Part shown: one piece after another, positions 53,401 to 63,148 of the stretch | How positions within the stretch are numbered: position 1 is the first letter of the stretch | Layout: each line of letters begins with the position of its first letter | Assembly (NCBI GenBank): GCA_018971025.1 | Contig: JAGWVE010000001.1 | Coordinates: 1 to 64,000, forward strand | DNA from: Bacteroidota bacterium | Lineage (GTDB): Bacteria > Bacteroidota > Bacteroidia > Chitinophagales > Chitinophagaceae | Length of the DNA: 64,000 nucleotides | Direction: 5' to 3' | Translations under genes and position numbers: made by a program | The notes under the pieces: model-generated | Told to the model about the DNA's origin: nothing | The model's database searches: none | The model's input: the letters and a program-made list of their open reading frames with translations, nothing else

Positions 53401-54510
53401 ATGCAAAAAAGAACCGACAACTTTAGCAAATTTGCTAATCAGAAAAAAGGAAGCGCCGTAAAAGAAGCTTTCAGACAAGAGAAGAAAAAAATCAAACAAG
53501 ATGCGAGAGCGGCTGGCGAAGAAATGCGCCAACGCAAAAAAGATAAAATGCGTGGGCTTGTAACCGAGCCACTTAAAAAGTCGACTAAGCCAGGTGCGCG
53601 CAAAGGAGCACCCCCATCAAGAGATGCAGCTTATAGAGGCGAAAGCACTGCAAGACCAACAGGTTCTGCAAGACCTATCACCCCAGCCAAAACTTCACGA
53701 ACTAAAGACTTTCAAGCTACTCCAGTAGCAGGTATGCCCGCTCCTATTGCATTAAAAACAGCAGAGCAAATGCCGCTCAATAAATTTATTGCGCATGCAG
53801 GTGTGTGTGGACGTAGAGAAGCCGCCGAACTTGTAAAAGGTGGTAAAGTAGTAGTAAATGGCGACAAAATATTTGAACCCGGATTTAAAGTAGCTCAAAC
53901 AGATAAGGTAATCGTAAAAGGCAAGCAGGTATACCTACAAAAAAATGCCGTATACATTTTACTCAATAAACCCAAAGATTATATCACTACTGCTAATGAT
54001 CCAGAAGGCCGCAAAACAGTACTAGATATTATTAAAGGCGCAACCCCAGAAAGAGTATATCCGGTAGGCCGTTTAGACCGAAACACTACAGGTGTTTTGC
54101 TACTCACCAACGATGGTGAACTCGCACAAAAATTAACGCATCCGTCTTTTGAAATTAAGAAAATATACGAGGTTACACTAGACAGACCCGTTGCTAAAAA
54201 AGACTTAGAAGCAGTATTAGCAGGTGTTACACTAGAGGATGGTTTTGTTGCCGCCGATGCTTGTGGATACGCAAACGCAAAAGATAAAAACGTTGTAGGT
54301 ATTGAAATTCATAGTGGCCGTAATAGAATTGTACGCCGCATATTTGAACATTTAGGCTACGACGTGAGAGGCCTAGACCGCGTTATGTTTGCTAATTTAA
54401 CCAAAAAAAATGTGGACCGCGGCAAGTACCGTTTCTTACAAGAAAAAGAAGTACGCTTACTCAAGTTTATGAATAAATCATTTGTTCGTAAATCAAAAGA
54501 AGAAGCTTAA
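53401..54510 (+). CDS. RsuA/RluB-family pseudouridine synthase with long basic N-terminal extension
   Basis: S4 domain (MPLNKFIAHAGVCGRREAAELVKGGKVVVNG); GRLDRNTTGVLLLTNDGELAQKL; ~110 aa low-complexity N-terminus. Confidence 0.93.
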   Translation: MQKRTDNFSKFANQKKGSAVKEAFRQEKKKIKQDARAAGEEMRQRKKDKMRGLVTEPLKKSTKPGARKGAPPSRDAAYRGESTARPTGSARPITPAKTSRTKDFQATPVAGMPAPIALKTAEQMPLNKFIAHAGVCGRREAAELVKGGKVVVNGDKIFEPGFKVAQTDKVIVKGKQVYLQKNAVYILLNKPKDYITTANDPEGRKTVLDIIKGATPERVYPVGRLDRNTTGVLLLTNDGELAQKLTHPSFEIKKIYEVTLDRPVAKKDLEAVLAGVTLEDGFVAADACGYANAKDKNVVGIEIHSGRNRIVRRIFEHLGYDVRGLDRVMFANLTKKNVDRGKYRFLQEKEVRLLKFMNKSFVRKSKEEA

Positions 54511-54548
54511 TTTTTATTCAACCTAGTTTTTTAAAGTAAATTTTTGCA

Positions 54549-55259
54549 ATGCGCTTATCCGTATTATTTGAAAACGACGCATTTATTGTTATTGATAAAC
54601 CTTCGGGACTTTTAAGTATTCCGGATAGGTTTGGTATTGAAATTTCTGTAAAAGAAATACTCAGACAACAATTTGGAAATATTTTTACCGTGCACCGCCT
54701 CGACAAAGACACTAGTGGTGTGATTGTTTTTGCAAAAACGGAAGAAGCACACCAAGCACTCTCCGTTTTATTTGAAGGAAGAGATGTAGAAAAGCATTAC
54801 GTGGGTCTTGTACTTGGCAACCCCGTAAATAATGAAGGAAGTGTAGATGCGTCTATTATGGAGCACCCAGGTAAGAACGGAAAAATGATTACCCATGTAA
54901 AAGGTAAGCCTGCTTTAACAGATTATAAAGTGGTAGAAAGATTTAAAAAATACGCCTGGCTATCGCTACAAATTCATACTGGAAAAACGCATCAAATTCG
55001 CGTACACATGCAACACATTGGAAGCCCCATTGCATGTGATCCACTCTATGGCAACAACGAACCTATTTTGTTGTCGTCTCTAAAAAAGAAATTCAAACTA
55101 TCTAAAGCAGAAGATGAAGAACGCCCATTACTAGGTAGGCTTGCATTACATGCACATATGTTAACCTTTACTTTAGGAACCGAAACATTCAATTTTGAAG
55201 CTCCGGTTCCCAAAGATTTACGCGCCCTTCTGCAACAACTGCGCAAATGGGACGCGTAG
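54549..55259 (+). CDS. RluA-family pseudouridine synthase
   Basis: VIDKPSGLLSIP; VHRLDKDTSGVIVFAK; HTGKTHQIRVHM. Confidence 0.94.
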   Translation: MRLSVLFENDAFIVIDKPSGLLSIPDRFGIEISVKEILRQQFGNIFTVHRLDKDTSGVIVFAKTEEAHQALSVLFEGRDVEKHYVGLVLGNPVNNEGSVDASIMEHPGKNGKMITHVKGKPALTDYKVVERFKKYAWLSLQIHTGKTHQIRVHMQHIGSPIACDPLYGNNEPILLSSLKKKFKLSKAEDEERPLLGRLALHAHMLTFTLGTETFNFEAPVPKDLRALLQQLRKWDA

Positions 55260-55295
55260 GTTTTCGATTGCTTGCTTTGTTCTTCGTTTACTGAA

Positions 55296-55931
55296 CTATT
55301 TATTAGGCTGAGGGGTATAGCGCAGGTATGGCTTTACAACCCTTACACCTTTTGGAAATTTTTGGATAGCTGCTTCTGTGGTAATAGCAGGCACTACAAT
55401 CACGTCTTCTCCTTCTTTCCAATCTGCGGGTGTTGCAACACTATATTGCGCCGTTAATTGTAAAGAATCAATTACGCGTAGTACTTCAAAAAAATTACGA
55501 CCTGTAGAAGCAGGATAGGTAATGGTTAATTTAATTTTTTTATCGGGTCCAATAATAAATAATGAACGCACTGTAAATGTTTCAGATGCATTGGGATGAA
55601 TCATACCATATGCATTGGCAATCGATTTATCTTCATCGGCAATGATGGGGAAATGTACATTTGTATGCTGTGTTTCATTGATATCCTGAATCCAACCAGC
55701 ATGCTTTTCTAAACTATCTACACTCAGTGCTAATACTTTAACACCGCGCTTTTCAAACTCAGCAGACAATTGTGCTGTTTTACCAAGTTCGGTGGTACAC
55801 ACAGGGGTATAATCTGCGGGGTGCGAAAAAAGTACGCCCCAACTATCACCTAAATATTCATAAAAATTAATGGGTCCTACCGATGTTTTTGCATCAAAAT
55901 TGGGGGCTAGATCACCTAATTGTACACTCAT
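55296..55931 (-). CDS. Peroxiredoxin (1-Cys, Prx6-like)
   Basis: FSHPADYTPVCTTELG; start trimmed to MSVQLGDLAPNF. Confidence 0.92.
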   Translation of the reverse strand: MSVQLGDLAPNFDAKTSVGPINFYEYLGDSWGVLFSHPADYTPVCTTELGKTAQLSAEFEKRGVKVLALSVDSLEKHAGWIQDINETQHTNVHFPIIADEDKSIANAYGMIHPNASETFTVRSLFIIGPDKKIKLTITYPASTGRNFFEVLRVIDSLQLTAQYSVATPADWKEGEDVIVVPAITTEAAIQKFPKGVRVVKPYLRYTPQPNK

Positions 55932-55949
55932 ATTGCTTGTTTTAAAACA

Positions 55950-55957
55950 CAAATATA
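55950..55957 (-). promoter_or_regulatory. -7 element TATATTTG upstream of peroxiredoxin gene
   Basis: Minus-strand TAnnTTTG about 18 nt before ATG. Confidence 0.45.
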
Positions 55958-56007
55958 AGTGCTATTTTTTAATTTCCTACTATTTTAGTAGACTTTTAAC
56001 AAAATTC

Positions 56008-57162
56008 TTATTTTTTTATCGTGCGGGCCTTACGCAGCAAGGATTTGCCGTATTTATTTTTAACCGCATCAATGGCTTCATAGAGCGCGTGTTGCTCCGT
56101 TTTGTTGTCAAATAGGTTGGTTTGTGCGCCAACATTTGTGAGTCCCGAAAGGCGCACCCCAAGTAGCCGCACCTTTGTACCCGGCACATATAGTTTGGTA
56201 AATAAATCGGTGGCTGCTTTTATAATATCAGTGTCGGCAATAGTGGCCGGAACAGTTATTTGTCTAGTGCTCGTTTCAAAATTTGCATTTCTAAATTTGA
56301 TGGCTACACAAGTGGCATATTTTTTTTCTTGCCTAAGTTCGTAAGCAACGCGCTCTGCTTGTCCAACAAGTTGCGCTAATAAAATATCCATGTCGGAGGT
56401 ATTTTCTTCAAAAGTATTTTCGGCAGAAATAGATTTTGACTCGCGGTGTGGTGAAACAACCGAATCACTTTTTCCATTTGCTTGACGTATTAATTGCGTC
56501 CCCCATTTACCCAATACTTTTTCTAGTACCGCTGGATCAAAATGTAAAATATCACCAATGGTATGAATGCCAAGCCCCAGTAATGTTTGATGAGATTTTT
56601 TTCCTACGCCGCCCAATTTTTCTACGGGCAGTGGCGCTAAAAATTCTTTTTCTTTTCCAGGCGTTACAAATAAATAACCATTGGGCTTTGCTTCATCGGT
56701 GGCAATTTTTGCAACCAACTTATTACTGGCCAAACCAAATGAAATAGGCAATCCCGTTTCATCCATAATGGTTTGTCGAAGCCGAATGGTCCATTCGAGT
56801 GGATTAAAAAAAGTATCCATGCCCGTTAAGTCTATATAAAACTCATCGATAGAAGCTTTTTCATAGAGCGGCGCATTGGCTGCAATAATATTTGTAACCC
56901 AAGCAGAATATTTTGAATAAAGTCCATAAGAACTTTTTACAACAATGGCGTGGGGGCATAGTTCCATGGCCCTTCGCATAGGCATGGCACTGCGCACACC
57001 AAATTTTCTTGCTTCATAACTACAGGTAGTAACAACACCCCTATCTCTACTGCCACCTACTACAACCGCTTTGCCAAGTAGTGATGGATCTTGCAGCATT
57101 TCTACACTTACAAAAAAAGAATCTAAATCAAAATGGGCAATATAACGCTTTGGGGCTTGCAT
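56008..57162 (-). CDS. dinB: DNA polymerase IV (Y-family)
   Basis: HFDLDSFFVSVEMLQDPSLLGKAVVVGG; YEKASIDEFYIDLTG. Confidence 0.95.
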   Translation of the reverse strand: MQAPKRYIAHFDLDSFFVSVEMLQDPSLLGKAVVVGGSRDRGVVTTCSYEARKFGVRSAMPMRRAMELCPHAIVVKSSYGLYSKYSAWVTNIIAANAPLYEKASIDEFYIDLTGMDTFFNPLEWTIRLRQTIMDETGLPISFGLASNKLVAKIATDEAKPNGYLFVTPGKEKEFLAPLPVEKLGGVGKKSHQTLLGLGIHTIGDILHFDPAVLEKVLGKWGTQLIRQANGKSDSVVSPHRESKSISAENTFEENTSDMDILLAQLVGQAERVAYELRQEKKYATCVAIKFRNANFETSTRQITVPATIADTDIIKAATDLFTKLYVPGTKVRLLGVRLSGLTNVGAQTNLFDNKTEQHALYEAIDAVKNKYGKSLLRKARTIKK

Positions 57163-57167
57163 GGAAT

Positions 57168-57689
57168 TTAAGACCTATACACATCTAATAATCCGTCTGG
57201 TAAAATCACGTACACTTTTTTAGCAGCATGATCTACAGCCTCTAAACTTTCGGCGTGGAGTGGAATAAGTGCTTCATTCCCTTCCAACGAAATTTTTAAT
57301 AGTACTTGATGGGGTTGTTCAATCACTTCTTCGATGGGACCTAAATTTTCATCTTCGTCGGTAATTACTTCATACCCTAAAAGTGCAATAGGAGCTGACT
57401 TTCCAGCCAACGCTCTAAAATCTTTTTCTAACAACCAGGCCTGACGAGAAACAAAACGTGCCGCTGCTTCTTTGGTGTTCACGCCTTCAAACGATACGTA
57501 CATCTCTGCTTCATCTTTTGCTTTTGAGCCGCTAATAAAATATGGCAGGTAAGAACCTTTTTGTTCTTCTACAAAAAGCACTTCCACATCTTTGAGGTTT
57601 GTTTTTTTACCAAGCCCGTGCGTTAAAATGAGTTCGCCTTTAACACCAAATGTGGCCACTAATTTTCCAATATGTACGTATTCACTCAT
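57168..57689 (-). CDS. rimM: Ribosome maturation factor RimM
   Basis: HIGKLVATFGVKGELILTH; PRC-barrel-like C-terminal ALIPLHAESLEAVDHAAKKVYVILPDGLLDVY. Confidence 0.94.
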   Translation of the reverse strand: MSEYVHIGKLVATFGVKGELILTHGLGKKTNLKDVEVLFVEEQKGSYLPYFISGSKAKDEAEMYVSFEGVNTKEAAARFVSRQAWLLEKDFRALAGKSAPIALLGYEVITDEDENLGPIEEVIEQPHQVLLKISLEGNEALIPLHAESLEAVDHAAKKVYVILPDGLLDVYRS

Positions 57690-57729
57690 GGCTGCAAATT
57701 ATTTATTAATTGGGACATTACAGAACTAA

Positions 57730-57758
57730 AAACGCCCGCAACTTACGTTGCAGGCGTT
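57730..57758 (-). terminator. Terminator hairpin downstream of rpsP
   Basis: AAACGCC-C-GCAAC-TTAC-GTTGC-A-GGCGTTT. Confidence 0.7.
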
Positions 57759-57780
57759 TCGCTATAATTTTGCAAAAGAA

Positions 57781-58299
57781 TTACGCTTCTGGAGTTGCTT
57801 CTGGAGCATCTGTTGCAGGTGTTTCCACTTCTGCAGCTGGTGCTTCTGGTTCTGCAACCGGAGCTTCTTCTACTTTTACTTCTTCTACTTTTTTAACAAC
57901 AGGAACGTATACTTTTTTAGCACGAATTTCTGATTTGTGCGCATCGCTTCTGCGGGCAATATTTGCTTCATGCTCATTATGCCAAGCTTCAAACTTAGTC
58001 ATTGCTGTTGCATCATCAAATAAACCAAGCTTAACACCACGTAATAAGTGCTTTAAGTAAAGTACGCCTTTGAAAGAAAGGATACGACGAACTGTGTCTG
58101 TTGGTTGAGCTCCTTTGTTTAACCAATCTAAAGATTTTTCACGATCTAAAGTGATTGTTGCAGGAACTGTTAATGGATTGTAAGTACCAATTTTTTGGAT
58201 GAACTTACCGTCTCTTGGTGCACGACCATCGGCTACTACGATGAAGTAGAACGGTCTTTTTTTACTACCGTGTCTTTGTAGTCTCATTTTTACTGCCAT
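57781..58299 (-). CDS. rpsP: 30S ribosomal protein S16 with Ala/Glu/Pro-rich C-terminal tail
   Basis: [42 protein letters not shown]; start trimmed to 58299. Confidence 0.95.
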   Translation of the reverse strand: MAVKMRLQRHGSKKRPFYFIVVADGRAPRDGKFIQKIGTYNPLTVPATITLDREKSLDWLNKGAQPTDTVRRILSFKGVLYLKHLLRGVKLGLFDDATAMTKFEAWHNEHEANIARRSDAHKSEIRAKKVYVPVVKKVEEVKVEEAPVAEPEAPAAEVETPATDAPEATPEA

Positions 58300-58344
58300 G
58301 TTAAATAGAAATTTATAGGCGTTAAGAAATATTGTTAAGGGTTG

Positions 58345-58352
58345 CAAATATA
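58345..58352 (-). promoter_or_regulatory. -7 element TATATTTG upstream of rpsP
   Basis: Minus-strand TAnnTTTG about 45 nt before ATG. Confidence 0.45.
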
Positions 58353-58411
58353 GGCATTTTCAGTGATTTTAGAGCTAAAAAACCTAAAAAAGGCTTAAAA
58401 ATCAACAAAAA

Positions 58412-59734
58412 CTACCTTTTCATGCCCGGAAAACGACCGCCCATTGGCATGTTATTCATCATTTTCATCATTTGTTTCATCTGATCAAACTGCTTCATAA
58501 AGGCATTTACCTCTGCTAAATCTTTACCAGCCCCTTTTGCGATACGTTGTTTTCTGCTTGGTGTAAGTGCATCTGGGTTGGCGCGTTCAAATGGCGTCAT
58601 GGAATTAATCATGGCCTCAATGCCTACAAATGCGTTGTCATTAATATCTACATCTTTAATGGCTTTACCAACGCCTGGTATCATACCCATTAAATCTTTG
58701 AGGTTACCCATTTTTTTAATTTGCTGCAGCTGCGTTAGAAAATCCTGAAAATCAAATTGATTTTTTTTGATTTTCTTTTCTAATTTTTTTGCTTCTGCTT
58801 CATCAAATTGCGCTTGCGCTTTTTCAACAAGTGATGTGATATCACCCATACCTAAAATACGCTGTGCCATCCTGTCTGGATAAAACACATCAAGGGTGTC
58901 TAATTTTTCCCCACTACTTACAAACTTAATTGGTTTGTTAACTGTGTATTTAATCGTAAGCGCCGCACCACCTCTTGTATCACCATCTAATTTTGTGAGT
59001 ACAACACCTGTAAAATTAAGTCGGTCATTAAATGCTTTTGCAGTGTTTACCGCGTCCTGTCCGGTCATGGAATCTACCACAAATAAAATTTCGGTAGGAT
59101 TTACGGCGTCCTTGATAGCAGCGACTTCTAGCATCATCGCTTCATCAACTGCAAGGCGGCCCGCGGTGTCAATAACCACTACATTTTTGTTGTTTGCTTT
59201 TGCATGCGCAATAGCTGCTTTTGCAATCGCAACAGGATCTGTATTGCCTACTTCCGAATAAACTTCTACCCCTACTTGACCTGCAAGTACACCGAGCTGA
59301 TCAATAGCGGCTGGCCTGTATACATCCGCTGCAACAAGTAGCGGTGATTTACCCAATTTGTTTTTTAAATGATTCGCAAGTTTTCCTGTAAAAGTTGTTT
59401 TACCAGAACCTTGTAAACCTGCAATTAAAATAACTGCTGGATTTCCTACTGCATTAAATGTAGCAGCTTCTCCACCCATCAATTCCGTTAATTCATCTTG
59501 CACAATTTTTACCATCAATTGTCCAGGACTTACGGCATTTAAAACTTTTTGTCCTACCGCTTTATCCCTAACACTTTCTGTAAATTCTTTGGCTATTTTA
59601 AAGTTTACGTCAGCGTCAATGAGCGCACGTCTAATATCTTTAATGGTATTAGCAATATTGAGGTCATTGATGCGCGCTTCACCCTTTAAATTCTTAAACG
59701 CACTTTCTAATTTTTCCGATAAACCTTGAAACAT
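58412..59734 (-). CDS. ffh: Signal recognition particle protein
   Basis: GLQGSGKTTFTGKLA; DTAGRLAVDEAMM; M-domain; start trimmed to MFQGLSEKLESAFK. Confidence 0.96.
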   Translation of the reverse strand: MFQGLSEKLESAFKNLKGEARINDLNIANTIKDIRRALIDADVNFKIAKEFTESVRDKAVGQKVLNAVSPGQLMVKIVQDELTELMGGEAATFNAVGNPAVILIAGLQGSGKTTFTGKLANHLKNKLGKSPLLVAADVYRPAAIDQLGVLAGQVGVEVYSEVGNTDPVAIAKAAIAHAKANNKNVVVIDTAGRLAVDEAMMLEVAAIKDAVNPTEILFVVDSMTGQDAVNTAKAFNDRLNFTGVVLTKLDGDTRGGAALTIKYTVNKPIKFVSSGEKLDTLDVFYPDRMAQRILGMGDITSLVEKAQAQFDEAEAKKLEKKIKKNQFDFQDFLTQLQQIKKMGNLKDLMGMIPGVGKAIKDVDINDNAFVGIEAMINSMTPFERANPDALTPSRKQRIAKGAGKDLAEVNAFMKQFDQMKQMMKMMNNMPMGGRFPGMKR

Positions 59735-59782
59735 AACTGCTTGATTTTCCCTGATAAACCCAGCCAATAATAGCTTGGGCTG

Positions 59783-59790
59783 CAAATATA
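59783..59790 (-). promoter_or_regulatory. -7 element TATATTTG upstream of ffh
   Basis: Minus-strand TAnnTTTG about 48 nt before ATG. Confidence 0.4.
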
Positions 59791-60015
59791 GGTTGAACTG
59801 AAACGAATTTTAACCATTTTTTGACAACTATTTGTAAAAATTAACAAGAATCGAATCTATCTTAATATATTGATTTTCAATGTATTAAATAAGTATAGAA
59901 GAATGCGAACCCGTATTTTACACATATTTACAAAAGTGGTATAAAAAAACATTTGGCGGGGTTGGATTATTTAATATTATTGCGTGACTACAAGGGTAGT
60001 AAAATAGACAACGCA

Positions 60016-60399
60016 ATGAGTAAGAAGCAATTATTTACATTAGAATTTCCAGTGAGATGCTCTCCAGGTATTTTATATGAGTTTTTATCAACGCCGGCCG
60101 GTTTACAAGAGTGGTTTGCCGACAAAGTAGACGAATGGGATGGTGAGTTTAGTTTTTCTTGGGGCGGCGGTGAGCCAGATAAAGCACAAGTTATTGAACT
60201 AGAAGAAGATAAATTTATAAAGTACCATTGGCTTCATTCCGAAAAAAATGAATACTTCGAATTCAGAATTGAAAAAACAGAAATTTCAAACCAAACGGTT
60301 TTGATTATCAAAGATTTCGCTGAAAAAAATGAAATCAAAGATCAAAGTCAACTTTGGGAATACCAAGTGAAAGAACTGTTTCACAGATTAGGTGCTTAG
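60016..60399 (+). CDS. START/AHSA1-like domain protein
   Basis: LEFPVRCSPGILYEFLSTPAGLQEWFADKV...; start trimmed to MSKKQLFTLEF. Confidence 0.82.
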   Translation: MSKKQLFTLEFPVRCSPGILYEFLSTPAGLQEWFADKVDEWDGEFSFSWGGGEPDKAQVIELEEDKFIKYHWLHSEKNEYFEFRIEKTEISNQTVLIIKDFAEKNEIKDQSQLWEYQVKELFHRLGA

Positions 60400-60462
60400 G
60401 TTTTAAGTTTTTGTGCGCCTGCTACTTATCAAAAGTTATCTTCATTAGAACCCTGCAGCGCT

Positions 60463-61896
60463 TTGATTAAAAAATTAGACATACTCATTATTCGTTCTTT
60501 TATTGGACCGTTTATTGGTGCTTTTCTAATTTCATTGTTTGTGCTAACCATGCAATTTTTTTGGTTGTACATCGATGATTTAGTGGGTAAAGGATTAGAC
60601 CTGCCTACCCTTTTATATTTAATTGGTCTCGTAACATTATCGTGGGTTCCCATTGCACTTCCATTAGCGCTTCTTTTTTCTTCCATCATGACTTTTGGAA
60701 ACTTAGGAGAATCTTTCGAACTGGTTGCCATTAAAGCAGCTGGCATACCGCTTGTTAGGTTTATGCGCCCACTAGTGGTGATCACTATTTTTTTAAGTGG
60801 ACTTGCGTTTTTATTTGCCAATAATATTATCCCGGTAACGCAGCTAAAGCTTGCTACGCTTAAGTTTGATATCATTGTGGCCAAACCTGCCATAGACATC
60901 AAAGAAGGCGTGTTTTATGACAAATTAGATGGCTACGTTATTAAACTAGGCAGAAAAGAAAAAAACGATAGCGTTATTCATGACATCGTTTTGTTTGAAA
61001 AAAATTACAGTTTACAAGACAATATGCTTTTTGCCGAAAGCGGCATCATGCGTGTTACAAAAGATAAAAAATATTTAGAATTCATTTTAAAAAATGGATG
61101 GCGATACGAAGAGAGAGGCGTAAGAGGCACACCCAAAACAGAATTTATACGTTTAGGTTTTAAGCAGTATAAAAAAATATTTGACTTAAAAAGTTTTCAG
61201 CTTAAAAAAAGTGGCGATAGTAGTTTCTATGACCCTAAAATGTTAAGCGTACGACAACTTAACAATGCCATCGATTCACTCACCAACGTGGATAGCTTGT
61301 ATACTGCAAAAACCAGAAAAGAAGTGAATCCGTATCTTAGGTTTGCACGCTATACCACAGACACGGGATGGACCATTTCTGCAGCAGCAAAAGCGCGCAT
61401 CAACAAAAAATATAAAACATTTGATGAAGCCATTCCCGATTCATTAGAAAGTGCTTGTATAGAAAGCGCTTCGAATCAAATTAGTGGCATCAAAAACAAC
61501 GTAAACTATTTAGCGATAGATTATAAAGAACGTCAAACTTCACTGCAACTTCATGAGATTGAGTGGCACCGTAAGTTTACCCTGTCTGCAGCATGCCTCG
61601 TACTCTTTTTAATTGGCGCCCCACTGGGTTCCATTATCAGAAAAGGTGGTCTTGGCACACCCCTTGTTTTTGCCATTATCTTTTTTGTCATATTTCACCT
61701 CTTTAATACGTTTGGAGAAAAGTTTGTAAAATCAGACCAGCTTAGCCCACTTATGGGTATGTGGCTTTCTACCTTTATTTTACTACCTATCAGCTTGTTT
61801 TTGGTGGTTAAAGCCATGGCGGATGCACAACTTTTTAACCAAGAGTATTACTATAGGCTGTTTACGAAAATTCGGGCCTATACCCGCAAGTTTTAA
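60463..61896 (+). CDS. LptF/LptG-family permease (TTG start)
   Basis: LDILIIRSFIGPFIGAFLISLFVLTMQFFWLYIDDLVGKG; FELVAIKAAGIPLVRFMRPL. Confidence 0.93.
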   Translation: MIKKLDILIIRSFIGPFIGAFLISLFVLTMQFFWLYIDDLVGKGLDLPTLLYLIGLVTLSWVPIALPLALLFSSIMTFGNLGESFELVAIKAAGIPLVRFMRPLVVITIFLSGLAFLFANNIIPVTQLKLATLKFDIIVAKPAIDIKEGVFYDKLDGYVIKLGRKEKNDSVIHDIVLFEKNYSLQDNMLFAESGIMRVTKDKKYLEFILKNGWRYEERGVRGTPKTEFIRLGFKQYKKIFDLKSFQLKKSGDSSFYDPKMLSVRQLNNAIDSLTNVDSLYTAKTRKEVNPYLRFARYTTDTGWTISAAAKARINKKYKTFDEAIPDSLESACIESASNQISGIKNNVNYLAIDYKERQTSLQLHEIEWHRKFTLSAACLVLFLIGAPLGSIIRKGGLGTPLVFAIIFFVIFHLFNTFGEKFVKSDQLSPLMGMWLSTFILLPISLFLVVKAMADAQLFNQEYYYRLFTKIRAYTRKF

Positions 61897-61926
61897 AGTA
61901 ACTTTAGGTAACTAAATTTTACAACC

Positions 61927-62706
61927 ATGTCAGCGCAAGATGTAAACAAAAATTCTAGAAGGAATTTTATAGGTACAACCATAAAAGCAGCAGTAGTTAC
62001 CACACTCGTAGGTAGCGAGTTAAACGCCCTTGCTTCCAATGCTACCATATCAACAAAAATTTCAACAGCAATTTCGCCTACACTTGTTGGCACATCTTTT
62101 ACGCAACTTCCTTTGCCCTATGCATACACTGCTTTAGAGCCGTTTATTGATGCGCTAACCATGGAAATTCATTATAGCAAGCATGCAGCCACGTATGCTA
62201 AAAACCTACAGGATGCTGCAGCAGCAGAAAACGTAAACACCAATAGCAACCTAGAAGATGTGTTACAAAAAATAAGTGGGTATAGTGCAAAAATGCGCAA
62301 CAATGCTGGCGGCCATTACAACCACGAACTTTTTTGGCAATGCATGAAAGCCTCACCAGCCGGGGTTCCTACAGGATCACTCGCTACGGCAATCAATACA
62401 AGCTTTGGCTCATTCGATGCTTTTAAAACGCAATTTGCAGATGCTGCAAAAAATAGATTTGGAAGTGGATGGGCATGGCTAGCTATTACCCCCGATAAAA
62501 AATTAGCGATTGGCTCTACCGCCAATCAAGATAACCCACTCATGGATGTAAGTACTTTTAAAGGATTTCCTTTACTAGGCTTAGATGTTTGGGAACACGC
62601 TTACTATTTAAAGTATCAAAATAAAAGAGCCGATTATATTACCGCTTGGTTTAACCTCGTTAACTGGGAATTTGTAGCAGCGAGATACGAAAAAGCCATG
62701 CAATAA
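61927..62706 (+). CDS. Fe/Mn superoxide dismutase with twin-arginine-like signal
   Basis: NSRRNFIGTTIKAAVVTTLVG; LPLPYAYTALEPFIDALTMEIHYSKHAATYAKNL; LDVWEHAYYLKYQNKRADYI. Confidence 0.94.
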   Translation: MSAQDVNKNSRRNFIGTTIKAAVVTTLVGSELNALASNATISTKISTAISPTLVGTSFTQLPLPYAYTALEPFIDALTMEIHYSKHAATYAKNLQDAAAAENVNTNSNLEDVLQKISGYSAKMRNNAGGHYNHELFWQCMKASPAGVPTGSLATAINTSFGSFDAFKTQFADAAKNRFGSGWAWLAITPDKKLAIGSTANQDNPLMDVSTFKGFPLLGLDVWEHAYYLKYQNKRADYITAWFNLVNWEFVAARYEKAMQ

Positions 62707-62716
62707 AAACATAACA

Positions 62717-63127
62717 ATGAAAGTAACCACAAACTGGGTAAGTCATTTAGCATTTGACGTAACCGCAGATACCGGACAAACTGTAAGATTAGATACCACC
62801 ATCGAAAATGGAAGTTTAGGATCTGGTATGAATCCTAAAAAAATGATGCTCGCTTCCCTTTGTGGCTGCAGTGGCATTGATGTTGTTGAAATACTCAATA
62901 AAATGAAAGTCCCTTTCACAACTTTATCCATAGAAGCTACCGCAGAACAAACAGATACCGTTCCAAAAGTGTTTTCAGTGATTCATATGACCTACAAAGC
63001 TGACGTTGGAGAAGCACATCTAGACCAATTTACAAGAGCCGTAAGTTTAAGTCAGGAAAAATATTGTGGTGTGTCTGCGATGTTAGCAAAAACTTGCCCG
63101 ATACATTACACCGTAGCACTTGTATAA
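62717..63127 (+). CDS. OsmC family protein
   Basis: GMNPKKMMLASLCGCSGIDVVEILNKM; SQEKYCGVSAMLAKTCPI. Confidence 0.93.
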   Translation: MKVTTNWVSHLAFDVTADTGQTVRLDTTIENGSLGSGMNPKKMMLASLCGCSGIDVVEILNKMKVPFTTLSIEATAEQTDTVPKVFSVIHMTYKADVGEAHLDQFTRAVSLSQEKYCGVSAMLAKTCPIHYTVALV

Positions 63128-63148
63128 GCAAGTTATAAAGCAGTACCA

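Noticed and set aside
57781-57930. Low-complexity C-terminal tail of ribosomal protein S16 as a novel fusion
   Set aside because: Ala/Glu/Pro-rich tails on S16 are, to my knowledge, common in Bacteroidetes; no distinct domain is visible.
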